Source: Clostridium sp. CAG:632 (GTDB taxonomy: Bacteria; Bacillota; Clostridia; Lachnospirales; Lachnospiraceae). Taken from it: a stretch of DNA of 29,406 nucleotides. The stretch lies in the NCBI GenBank assembly GCA_000431515.1, contig HF991369.1:168701-198106 (forward strand). Direction: 5' to 3'. The notes under the pieces are model-generated. The model did not search any database. It was not told where the DNA came from and saw only the letters and a program-made list of their open reading frames with translations. Positions 6,515 to 14,514 of this stretch are shown here, piece after piece. The position numbers and the translations under genes were made by a program. Numbering within the stretch: the first letter of the stretch is position 1; each line of letters begins with the position of its first letter.

Positions 6515-7552
6515 TTATGCTAATTCAGCAAAGTACTTAATTGTACGAACCATCTGGCTTGTGTATGAGTTCTCGTTATCATACCAAGAAACTACCTGTA
6601 CTTCATATAAGTCATCAGCAATCTTAGATACCATAGTCTGAGTAGCATCAAATAATGAGCCATATCTCATACCGATAACATCTGAAGATACGATTGGATC
6701 TGTGTTGTAACCGAATGACTCTGATGAAGCAGCCTTCATAGCAGCGTTGATTCCATCAACTGTTACATCAGCACCCTTAACTACTGCAGTTAAGATTGTG
6801 GTAGAACCTGTTGGAACAGGAACTCTCTGAGCTGATCCGATTAACTTGCCATTTAACTCTGGAATAACCAGGCCAATTGCCTTAGCAGCACCTGTTGAGT
6901 TAGGAACGATATTAGCAGCACCTGCTCTTGCTCTTCTTAAATCGCCCTTTCTGTGTGGTCCATCAAGGATCATCTGATCACCTGTGTAAGCATGAATTGT
7001 AGACATGATACCTGACTGGATTGGAGCGTAATCATTTAATGCCTTAGCCATAGGTGCAAGACAGTTTGTTGTACAAGATGCAGCAGAGATGATCTGATCA
7101 TCAGCTGTTAAAGTATCCTGGTTAACTGAGAATACGATAGTCTTCAGATCATTACCAGCTGGAGCTGAGATAACAACCTTCTTAGCACCTGCATTGATAT
7201 GAGCCATAGACTTATCCTTTGAGCAGTAGAAACCTGTACACTCAAGAACTACATCTACACCGATCTTACCCCAAGGAAGATTGTTTGCATCTGCTTCCTT
7301 GTAGATTGTAAGAGTCTTACCATCAACTGTGATTGTGTTAGCCTCATCATCAGCTGAAACTGTGTGAAGGTTCTCACCGATCTTACCACAGTATCCACCC
7401 TGTGCTGTATCATACTTAAGAAGATCTGCAAGCATGGAAGGCTTTGTTAAATCGTTGATTGCAACAACTTCATATCCTTCTGCTCCGAACATCTGTCTGA
7501 ATGCCAGACGGCCAATACGTCCAAAACCATTAATCGCTACTTTTACTGCCAT
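6515..7552 (-). CDS. gap: Glyceraldehyde-3-phosphate dehydrogenase, type I (NAD-dependent)
   Basis: 345 residues, the oxidative phosphorylating step of glycolysis. The Rossmann motif INGFGRIGR (residues 7-15) is followed by an NAD-type INDL (Asp34); the catalytic Cys160 is in SAASCTTNCLAP and the partner His187 in STIHAYTGDQ. Substrate-phosphate segments GAAKAIG and SWYDNENSYTSQM near the C-terminus are intact. AGGAGG precedes the ATG. It has a near-consensus promoter (7636-7664), a structured 5' leader with a repeated GACGGTAT motif, and its own terminator, so it is at least partly monocistronic ahead of pgk-tpiA. Codon use is the most biased in the window, consistent with very high expression. 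Confidence 0.98.
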   Translation of the reverse strand: MAVKVAINGFGRIGRLAFRQMFGAEGYEVVAINDLTKPSMLADLLKYDTAQGGYCGKIGENLHTVSADDEANTITVDGKTLTIYKEADANNLPWGKIGVDVVLECTGFYCSKDKSMAHINAGAKKVVISAPAGNDLKTIVFSVNQDTLTADDQIISAASCTTNCLAPMAKALNDYAPIQSGIMSTIHAYTGDQMILDGPHRKGDLRRARAGAANIVPNSTGAAKAIGLVIPELNGKLIGSAQRVPVPTGSTTILTAVVKGADVTVDGINAAMKAASSESFGYNTDPIVSSDVIGMRYGSLFDATQTMVSKIADDLYEVQVVSWYDNENSYTSQMVRTIKYFAELA

Positions 7553-7593
7553 TTGAAAATTCCTCCTATAAAGTGAATATTAATTTATAATAT

Positions 7594-7609
7594 ACCGTCG
7601 AATGACGGT
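7594..7609. promoter_or_regulatory. Inverted repeat in the gap leader (possible operator)
   Basis: ACCGTC-GAAT-GACGGT forms a 6-bp perfect inverted repeat in the 5' untranslated leader of gap, between the promoter and the ribosome-binding site. The same half-site recurs at the gap -10. It may be an operator or an RNA hairpin. Confidence 0.45.
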
Positions 7610-7635
7610 TATTAAACATGGCTTTTACATTCATA

Positions 7636-7664
7636 ATAATACCGTCTTTGGGGAAAAATTTCAA
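7636..7664 (-). promoter_or_regulatory. Sigma-A promoter of gap
   Basis: On the minus strand, TTGAAA (7659-7664), a 17-base spacer and TATTAT (7636-7641). The predicted leader is about 75 bases long. The base string GACGGTATTAT at the -10 recurs, nearly unchanged, about 40 bases downstream. Confidence 0.8.
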
Positions 7665-7687
7665 GTCTATTTATAAAAAGATTTTTT

Positions 7688-7717
7688 TTGTGCTTTTTCC
7701 ATTCTTCTTTTTATGAT
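7688..7717 (+). promoter_or_regulatory. Candidate promoter of the PHP phosphatase gene
   Basis: TTGTGC (7688-7693), an 18-base spacer and TATGAT (7712-7717), about 70 bases before the ATG. It is back to back with the gap promoter; the two -35 elements are about 23 bases apart. Confidence 0.5.
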
Positions 7718-7785
7718 AAACTGAATCCTGTGGGATTACAAAAATTAATTTTATAAATAGAATTATCAAACAGGAGGTTTTCATT

Positions 7786-8598
7786 ATGCTTGCAGATTGT
7801 CATGTTCATTCCGAGTTTTCAAGTGATTCCGAGACACCCGTTACAGATATGTTAAATCGTGCAGTTGCCTGTGGAATGAAATATTTTTATCTGACCGATC
7901 ATCATGATATTGATTTTCCGGTCGACGCAGAAAATGGTATGGATTTTCAGCTTGATACTCCGTCTTATCTGACCAGGATAGCGGAATTAACCGATCAATA
8001 TCGGGAGCAGATCACTGTAAGAACCGGAGTAGAGCTCGGATTAATGGCTCATATTGCAGATAAACTGGAGACTTATGTCTCTGATTATAACTTTGATTTT
8101 ATCATTGGTTCTTCTCATCTGGTACGCAGTATGGATCCTTATTATCCCTCTTACTATGAAGGCCGTTCCCAGACCGAGGCTTACCGGGAATATTTTGAAT
8201 CTATTTACGAAAACACAAAAACCTTTCAGAATTATGATGTATACGGTCATCTGGATTATGTGGTCCGCTATGGTCCAACACAGAATCAAGGCTGGGATTT
8301 CAGGGATTATGCCGATGTTTTCGAAGCGATCTTTAAAAATCTGATTCACCAGGGAAAGGGAATCGAAATCAATACTGCCGGTCTGTACAAAGGACTTGGA
8401 TATCCGCATCCCCACCGCGATATCCTGTCCATGTATAAAGACATGGGTGGTGAGATCATCACTGTCGGAAGCGATGCTCACCAGCCTCAATATTTTGCTT
8501 ACGGTTTCGATATTGCAGAAGACCTGCTGAAGGATTGTGGATTTCGTTACTATTGTGTATTCAAGAACCGGAAACCGGAATTCATTTCACTCACCTGA
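7786..8598 (+). CDS. PHP-domain histidinol-phosphatase (HisJ-type) family protein
   Basis: 270 residues. The polymerase-and-histidinol-phosphatase fold is marked by metal-binding motifs in order: CHVHSEFSSDS (His6, His8), TDHHD (38-41), GVELGL (Glu83), GSSHL (His111), YGHLD (His155) and GSDAH (Asp230, His232). These fit a trinuclear metal phosphoesterase, and the overall sequence resembles HisJ, which dephosphorylates histidinol phosphate in histidine synthesis. No other his gene is nearby, so the substrate is inferred from family only. The ATG follows CAGGAGG. The stop overlaps the 3' end of the convergent cysteine desulfurase by 12 bases, with no terminator between them. Confidence 0.85.
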   Translation: MLADCHVHSEFSSDSETPVTDMLNRAVACGMKYFYLTDHHDIDFPVDAENGMDFQLDTPSYLTRIAELTDQYREQITVRTGVELGLMAHIADKLETYVSDYNFDFIIGSSHLVRSMDPYYPSYYEGRSQTEAYREYFESIYENTKTFQNYDVYGHLDYVVRYGPTQNQGWDFRDYADVFEAIFKNLIHQGKGIEINTAGLYKGLGYPHPHRDILSMYKDMGGEIITVGSDAHQPQYFAYGFDIAEDLLKDCGFRYYCVFKNRKPEFISLT

Positions 8599-9768
8599 TT
8601 TTTGACTGTTTCTTATAAAATCTTCATATTCCGGTGATTGCAGACGCAGTTCCTGTATTTTGGTCTTTAGAAGATCAATTACACGATCTGCGTCTTCTTT
8701 TGTATTCTCTTCTCCCAATGTCAACCGCAGAACTCCCTGTTTATATTCATCTGGTACCCGAATCGCCTTGATCACATGGGACGGTCCCGCCGAACCGGAA
8801 TTACATGCGGATCCTCCCGATGCACAGACTCCATTCATATCCAGCCATACCAGCAGTGGTGCACTGTTTACAAATCGAAATGCTACATTTATATTATTCG
8901 GCAATCGGTACCAGGAATGTCCGTTTAATCTTGAATATGGTATTTCCTTCAAAATTCTTGTTATCATATAATCCCTTAACGCACTCTCTTTTTTCATATT
9001 TTTCTCCATGGTGTGTGCTGCCAATTCCAGTGCGGCTGCCATTCCTACAATTCCCGGAACATTTTCTGTTCCGGACCGCATTCCGTTTTCCTGTGCACCT
9101 CCCTCTAACAGATTACATAATTTTATCCCTTTTTCAACATATAGAAATCCGATTCCTTTCGGTCCATGAAATTTATGAGCACTTGCACTCAACAGGTTAA
9201 TTTTCTGTTTTTTAACATGAATCGGAATCTGTCCACATGCCTGAACCGCATCCGTATGGAATGGTATTCCGTGTGCCTGTGCCGTCTCACCTATTTCAGA
9301 AACCGGCTGTATTGTTCCTATTTCATTATTTGCATACATAATCGAAATCAATACCGTATCCGGCCGGATTGCCTTCTGCAGCTCCGATATGTGTACTCTT
9401 CCTCTGTCATCAACCGGAAGATAGGTTACACTTCCCCCCTGTTGTTCTAACTGCCTGCACGAATGCCCGATTGCATGATGTTCCAGGCCGGTTGTAATAA
9501 TATGGCTCTTTGGTTTTTCATTACCAAATGACCGGATTATCCAATTGTCCGATTCCGTACCTCCGCTTGTAAAAAATATTTCTTCCGGCTCTGCTCCTAT
9601 CACAGCCGCAATCCGTTCCCGCATCTGAAACAACGTCTGTTTCACTTTCTGACCGGGTCTGTAATTCCCGGAAGGATTATAATATTTCTCTGTAAAATAA
9701 GGTTCCATCTCCTGCAGCACAGATGGATGCATGGCCGTTGTCGCCGCATGATCCATATAGATTTCCAT
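8587..9768 (-). CDS. Cysteine desulfurase (NifS/IscS family)
   Basis: 393 residues, a PLP-dependent fold-type I enzyme that moves sulfur from cysteine to a protein-bound persulfide for Fe-S cluster or thionucleoside synthesis. It opens with MDHAATT; TSGGTESDN (68-76) binds PLP phosphate, His97 sits in GLEHHA, Asp173 in HTDAVQ, the PLP lysine is Lys199 in SASAHKFHGPKG, and the persulfide cysteine is Cys322 in ASGGSACNSGS. No scaffold (IscU) or tRNA thiolase gene follows in this window, so which sulfur pathway it serves is open. GGGAG lies 10 bases before the chosen ATG; a second ATG four codons in is possible. It is divergent from the flippase gene. Confidence 0.93.
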   Translation of the reverse strand: MEIYMDHAATTAMHPSVLQEMEPYFTEKYYNPSGNYRPGQKVKQTLFQMRERIAAVIGAEPEEIFFTSGGTESDNWIIRSFGNEKPKSHIITTGLEHHAIGHSCRQLEQQGGSVTYLPVDDRGRVHISELQKAIRPDTVLISIMYANNEIGTIQPVSEIGETAQAHGIPFHTDAVQACGQIPIHVKKQKINLLSASAHKFHGPKGIGFLYVEKGIKLCNLLEGGAQENGMRSGTENVPGIVGMAAALELAAHTMEKNMKKESALRDYMITRILKEIPYSRLNGHSWYRLPNNINVAFRFVNSAPLLVWLDMNGVCASGGSACNSGSAGPSHVIKAIRVPDEYKQGVLRLTLGEENTKEDADRVIDLLKTKIQELRLQSPEYEDFIRNSQKSGE

Positions 9769-9847
9769 AAGATATCAACTCCCGATTCTGCATATTTCCA
9801 CTGAAATTCCATATAATGATAAATAAGTAACTTCAAGGTATCCCATT

Positions 9848-11176
9848 ATGTCTGCTTCCACTCAAAAATCAATTATCAAAGGGACTTTGATTCTTACCAT
9901 CGCCGGAATTCTTTCCCGTTTTTTAGGATTTTATAATAGAATATTCCTTACAAACCTGTTCGGTGCCAGAGAATTAGGAATTTATCAGATGATTTTTCCT
10001 GTCTATATGGTCATTTTCAGTTTCTGCTGTCAGGGTATTCAAACAGCGCTGACCAGACAAATTGCCCGTCCGAATCATAATATCTCCGCCGGTTTCTGTC
10101 TACTGAAACACGCCGTCCGGATTTCTCTTTTTCTTTCCATACTATGCAGCTTTGTTACTTTCTTTCTTGCAAAGCCTATCTGTTATCAGCTTTTACGCGC
10201 CACAGAATGTATACCATGTTTAAAGATCCTGTCACTGGCTTTTCCTTTTGTTTCTTTGAAGGGATGTCTTTCCGGTTATTTTATCGGCATTCAGAAGTCG
10301 GTTGAAACCGCATGGGGACAATTGGTCGAGCAAATTGCAAAAATCGGAAGCGTTTATCTTCTATCCGTCACTTTTTTCTCCATGGTTGTTCCAAAAGCAT
10401 ATTTTGCAGTCTGGGGAATCGTAGCCGGAGAAATAGTTTCATGCCTCCTGCTGTTATCCTGTTATCTATATCATCATAAACAGAATTCAAAGCAGACTAT
10501 TGCCGGCTCCGGTCATTGTCCCCGTTCTTCCGGTTTTTATTGCCGTGAGCTATTAACCGATGCCGTTCCGCTCACCGTTAACCGCCTGTCTTTAACCGGT
10601 CTGCAGTGTTTGGAATCAATCCTGATTCCGCATATGCTGAACTTATATTTAAAGAATGGTGATCAGGCATTGATCCTGTATGGCACTCTGACAGGCATGG
10701 TTCTGCCCTGTATTATGTTTCCTACGACATTGACAGCTTCCCTGTCCACCATGCTCCTGCCTGCAATTTCTTCCGAACATACAAAAGAGCATAGTCATGC
10801 AATTTCCGGCATCATCCGAAAAAGCATCTGCTTTTGTCTGATCATCGGAATTTTCAGCAGTTTATTCCTGCTTTTTTTCGGAAATTGGTCCGGACAGTTT
10901 TTATTTCAAAGTGCCACTGCCGGCGAACTTCTTTTCCGGTTTGCATTACTATGTCCTTTTATTTATCTTTCTGCATGTCTTGCCAGCATTATGAATGGTC
11001 TGGGACTGGCCGGTAAAAACCTGCTATACTCTATAATCAGTATTGCGATTCGAATCATCTGCATCCTGACCCTGGTTCCTCAGATTGGATTAACAGGTTA
11101 TATGTGGGGACTGATGCTCAGTTATCTTTTACAAACCGGTCTCCTTCTGATCAGTATCCGCCATTGCAGTGTCTGA
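9848..11176 (+). CDS. MOP-superfamily flippase, SpoVB-like polysaccharide/lipid exporter
   Basis: 442 residues, almost wholly hydrophobic with about 12-14 predicted membrane segments. The start region, GTLILTIAGILSRFLGFYNRIFLTNLFGARELGIYQMIFPVYMV, split here only for description, is the hallmark of the SpoVB/polysaccharide-transport branch, whose members flip undecaprenyl-linked cell-wall or spore-cortex precursors. Sequence alone does not separate a sporulation SpoVB from a general wall or capsule flippase. The ribosome-binding site (AAGG) is weak. Its stop is 1 base from the stop of the convergent GldG-like gene. Rare codons are common, unlike the glycolytic genes, suggesting low expression. 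Confidence 0.85.
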   Translation: MSASTQKSIIKGTLILTIAGILSRFLGFYNRIFLTNLFGARELGIYQMIFPVYMVIFSFCCQGIQTALTRQIARPNHNISAGFCLLKHAVRISLFLSILCSFVTFFLAKPICYQLLRATECIPCLKILSLAFPFVSLKGCLSGYFIGIQKSVETAWGQLVEQIAKIGSVYLLSVTFFSMVVPKAYFAVWGIVAGEIVSCLLLLSCYLYHHKQNSKQTIAGSGHCPRSSGFYCRELLTDAVPLTVNRLSLTGLQCLESILIPHMLNLYLKNGDQALILYGTLTGMVLPCIMFPTTLTASLSTMLLPAISSEHTKEHSHAISGIIRKSICFCLIIGIFSSLFLLFFGNWSGQFLFQSATAGELLFRFALLCPFIYLSACLASIMNGLGLAGKNLLYSIISIAIRIICILTLVPQIGLTGYMWGLMLSYLLQTGLLLISIRHCSV

Positions 11177-11177
11177 C

Positions 11178-12608
11178 TTATGCTTCTGTACTTAATGGTC
11201 TGGACCGTCTTTTCCGCACAAAAACCAGAACGATTCCGACTGCCAGAATCAAAGCCGGCAGACCCCATTCCGCAACGGCGCTGATAATGCGTGTCTGCAT
11301 TGTTGTATATACATTTGTATCATACTGTATATCTTTACTGCGGATAGACATCTTGTCAGCATCGCCGACCAGATAATTGAATCCATTCAAAAGGAAATCT
11401 ATATTATTTCCGGAAACAACTTCATCTACCTGATCCGTACACATATTGGATGATGCCAGTACGATCATACTGCCACTGCCTTCTTTTTCCGATAATGCAG
11501 CCAGATAGAACGGTCCGGTTATATCCTCATCTTCCCTCGACAGGTACTCCGAATCCAGATTCACTTTGGAAAATGCATAATTCGAAGTAGATAATAATCC
11601 TGTGACCGTCCGGCCGGTTCCGGTTTTTTCTGTCAGTCCCTTTGCGATTGGAACCAGAAGTGCCAGATTGGCTTCATACTGTTTTCGGGTGATTTCCGTA
11701 TCATTTATAACCGGAATCATATAAGTCGGTGTCTCACCGTAGATTCGGGAACTATCCTGCTCCATCACGATTCCGTCTTCTGCCCGGATTCCATATGTTT
11801 CCATCAGATTTTCCAGATTTTCCAACACAATCGTAGCTTCCATAATGAAATATACATTGCCGCCATTTTCAATATAAGTCCGGATCTTATCACAGTCTTC
11901 TTTTGAAAAATCCGAAGTCGGCGCATTGATCAATACAATATCTGCATCCTCCGGAATTGTATCCAGATTAAGGAGTGACAGATCCTTGAGCGTATAATTA
12001 TCACGTAATATCGCTGTCTGTATAGATGATGACAGATCCAGTTCATTATGACCGGTTGTCTGATATATAATCGATGATTCTCCGTCATTTACGGAATTAA
12101 CCGCCGATGTCAACAATGGTTCAAAGTTTAATGATGTTTTATACTTTCCGTCATCTCCGGCTCCCACACTGGTGTATTTGTCAGAATCCAGATACACATG
12201 CTTCTCACCGCATACGACTATAATGCTGTCTTTGTTGATTGTAGTAGAACTATCTATATAATCATAAGCGAAATTCGGATATAAACTCAATTCCCGATAT
12301 GCAACCTGAATATGAGAACTGGTTTTTGTATACTGTTTCAGTATCTGTGCATATCCGATTGGAAACCCTTCCTCGGAATCCAGCACATAGACCATGACAT
12401 CCTGTTCCAGACCTTTCAGAATACTCTTTGTCTGATCTGAGATCGTATAAACCCCTTCCTGTGACAAATCCCACGAAAGATTCAGCTTTCCAACCAGAAG
12501 ATTTCCGATAATTGCCACTGTCAGTACCAGTACAACTACAATGGATGAAGTTAATCCTAATCGGAACTTCTGATCGCTTTTTTTCATCTTTTTATTTTGG
12601 TCTTCCAT
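11178..12608 (-). CDS. GldG-like ABC-transport auxiliary protein
   Basis: 476 residues. A basic N-terminus and one membrane segment (about 19-40) are followed by a large extracytoplasmic region, then a C-terminal membrane helix (about 446-464) and a basic tail, VRKRRSRP. The outer region, with GVYTISDQTKSILKGLEQDVMVYV and later IYQTTGHNE, resembles the GldG / ABC-type auxiliary domain (IFT52-like fold) family. It is the last of three genes, 9 bases after the permease, and forms with it and the ATPase a GldA-F-G-type ABC system. GldF/G are known from Bacteroidetes gliding, but Firmicutes carriers do not glide by that machinery, so the substrate is unknown. Confidence 0.85.
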   Translation of the reverse strand: MEDQNKKMKKSDQKFRLGLTSSIVVVLVLTVAIIGNLLVGKLNLSWDLSQEGVYTISDQTKSILKGLEQDVMVYVLDSEEGFPIGYAQILKQYTKTSSHIQVAYRELSLYPNFAYDYIDSSTTINKDSIIVVCGEKHVYLDSDKYTSVGAGDDGKYKTSLNFEPLLTSAVNSVNDGESSIIYQTTGHNELDLSSSIQTAILRDNYTLKDLSLLNLDTIPEDADIVLINAPTSDFSKEDCDKIRTYIENGGNVYFIMEATIVLENLENLMETYGIRAEDGIVMEQDSSRIYGETPTYMIPVINDTEITRKQYEANLALLVPIAKGLTEKTGTGRTVTGLLSTSNYAFSKVNLDSEYLSREDEDITGPFYLAALSEKEGSGSMIVLASSNMCTDQVDEVVSGNNIDFLLNGFNYLVGDADKMSIRSKDIQYDTNVYTTMQTRIISAVAEWGLPALILAVGIVLVFVRKRRSRPLSTEA

Positions 12609-12617
12609 ATTCTCCTC

Positions 12618-13493
12618 CTATCTCCATCTGCGTCTTCTGATGATCCGGGTTGTCAGAAACAGACAAACCGCACTCACACTCAGCATATAAATAACAGATG
12701 AAAAGTTTAAGATCCCGTTCAGAAATTCCTCGTATCGTTTTTCAAGAGATAACCAGTTCAGACTGGAGGTCAGTCCATAAACAAACCAGTCCTTTTTCAA
12801 AAAATAAAGTCCGGCTGTTATCACTGCACCGGCCAGAACTGCAATCCCTGCTATCTGTATCTTTCTGGTATCCAGATAAAATATAACCGCAACTGCAATT
12901 ATCACAATTCCAAAGAAAATCAGTGTTGGCACTGCTCCATCCGGTAAGATTGAAACAAGGCTGCCAAAAAACATCACAAGCAGTCCGATTACGGCACTTA
13001 CGATTCCGGATATCACCGGTTCTTCTGTCAGGCTGGAGATCATAGTACCAATTGCCATCATACAGGCAGAAAACAAAATCATTCCAATGTAGCCGCTAAT
13101 CGTATTGGCAATCGGAATATTCCCGAAAATACCAATTATTACAGGGAAAATACTGATGATCACAACACCTATCATAAATACTGTCATGCATGCAAAATAT
13201 TTTCCAAGTACGATCTCCCAAACTGATACAGGTGCTGTCAAAAGCAACTGATCCGTCTTCTGCTTCTTTTCCTCCGCAAACATGCGCATGGTAAGAATCG
13301 GTACAACAATCGCATAAATAAACATCATATAATAACTATTACTCAGAACATATCCGGCAAAGTCATTATATCCATAAGAAATATTTACGATTGAAAAAAA
13401 TATACCCGTAATGCAGACAAATAGTGCAAGGAATATGTAAGCCTGCATAGAGTGGAAATATGCTCCAAGTTCCCGCTTATAAATTGCTTTCAT
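12618..13493 (-). CDS. ABC-2 type permease, GldF-like
   Basis: 291 residues with about six to seven membrane segments. It begins MKAIYKRELGAYFHSMQAYIF, the amphipathic entry helix usual in ABC-2 permeases, and has the RMFAEEKKQKTDQLLLTAPVS motif region typical of this family (inside a cytoplasmic loop, around residues 68-88). It overlaps the upstream ATPase by 17 bases, which points to translational coupling, and the GldG-like gene follows 9 bases later. Function: the membrane channel of an exporter, or a mechanically coupled complex, of unknown substrate. Confidence 0.88.
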   Translation of the reverse strand: MKAIYKRELGAYFHSMQAYIFLALFVCITGIFFSIVNISYGYNDFAGYVLSNSYYMMFIYAIVVPILTMRMFAEEKKQKTDQLLLTAPVSVWEIVLGKYFACMTVFMIGVVIISIFPVIIGIFGNIPIANTISGYIGMILFSACMMAIGTMISSLTEEPVISGIVSAVIGLLVMFFGSLVSILPDGAVPTLIFFGIVIIAVAVIFYLDTRKIQIAGIAVLAGAVITAGLYFLKKDWFVYGLTSSLNWLSLEKRYEEFLNGILNFSSVIYMLSVSAVCLFLTTRIIRRRRWR

Positions 13494-14439
13494 TTTCTTC
13501 CTCCTTACCTGTCAGCTTAATAAAAATATCTTCCAGCGACAGATGCTCTATATTCAAACTATAGACAACTATCTGATTCTGCGCCAGCAGCACAAACAAG
13601 GCATCCCTGACATCTTCATTTCCTGTTTCCGCTAATGCCCTAACTTCATATACTCCGGATTCTGTTTCTTTAATAGACTGAATTTCCTTTAACAGCTCCG
13701 TACTTCGCAATATCCGGCTGATTTCTGCCTTATCACCTTTTAAAACCATCCGCAGATGTCCGGCGTCCGTATTTTCATCTTCCAGCTTTCTGGTCTCGCT
13801 TTCAGCCATCACCTGCCCCTGATTCAGAATCAATATATGGTCGCATACAGATTCTATCTCTGACAATATATGGGAGCTGATAATTATGGTGTGTTCACCG
13901 GCCAATGACCGGATCAATTCCCGCATTTCAATAATCTGATTCGGATCCAGTCCAACCATCGGCTCATCCAGAATCAGCAATGGCGGATTCCCTGCCAGTG
14001 CCTGTGCCAGTCCGACTCTCTGCCGATAGCCTTTGGATAGCTGTTTTATAATTACGTTCCTATATTCCACCAGATTGGTCTGTTGCATTAGTTTCTCAGT
14101 CTCATCAGCTGCTGTATGTGTATTTTTACTTCCTTTCAGACAACAGACAAACTTCAGATATTCTTCTACTGTCATATCTGTATAAAGCGGTGGCTGCTCC
14201 GGCAGGTAGCCGAGTTCACTCCTGGCTTTTTTCGGTTTTTCCAAAAGGTCAATCCCATGAATTTTAATTTCACCTGATGTCGGTGCTAAATATCCGGTCA
14301 CAATATTCATCGTAGTTGATTTCCCGGCACCGTTCGGGCCTAAAAGGCCGACGATCTGTCCCTCTTCTATATGAAAACTGATTCCTTTTAACGCCTCATG
14401 TTTCCCATAGTTTTTTACCAAATTCTTTACAAGCAGCAT
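13477..14439 (-). CDS. ABC transporter ATP-binding protein, GldA-like
   Basis: 320 residues, a cytoplasmic ATPase. Walker A is GPNGAGKST (34-42), the Q-loop region GYLPEQPPLY is near residue 78, the ABC signature LSKGYRQ is at 134-140, Walker B LLILDEP ends at 160, and the switch histidine is His190 in ISSH. The 80-residue C-terminal extension past the ATPase core is common in drug/lipid exporter ATPases of the ABC-2 class. AAGGAGGG precedes the ATG. It is the first gene of the three-gene Gld-like unit; a 75-base gap separates it from the upstream M16 protease gene, without a clear terminator. Confidence 0.93.
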   Translation of the reverse strand: MLLVKNLVKNYGKHEALKGISFHIEEGQIVGLLGPNGAGKSTTMNIVTGYLAPTSGEIKIHGIDLLEKPKKARSELGYLPEQPPLYTDMTVEEYLKFVCCLKGSKNTHTAADETEKLMQQTNLVEYRNVIIKQLSKGYRQRVGLAQALAGNPPLLILDEPMVGLDPNQIIEMRELIRSLAGEHTIIISSHILSEIESVCDHILILNQGQVMAESETRKLEDENTDAGHLRMVLKGDKAEISRILRSTELLKEIQSIKETESGVYEVRALAETGNEDVRDALFVLLAQNQIVVYSLNIEHLSLEDIFIKLTGKEEENESNL

Positions 14440-14514
14440 ATCTGTCCCTCCTTATATTTCTCATGGACATTTATTTCTAAATAGAATACCGAAAAAATAC
14501 GTCTAAATTGTGTT

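Noticed and set aside
7724..7737. Small hairpin AATCC-TGTG-GGATT in the leader of the PHP phosphatase gene
   Set aside because: Five base pairs only, no U-run, no conserved riboswitch features visible.
8041..8490. Minus-strand 149-codon frame inside the PHP phosphatase gene
   Set aside because: Antisense shadow; the plus-strand frame keeps all PHP metal motifs.
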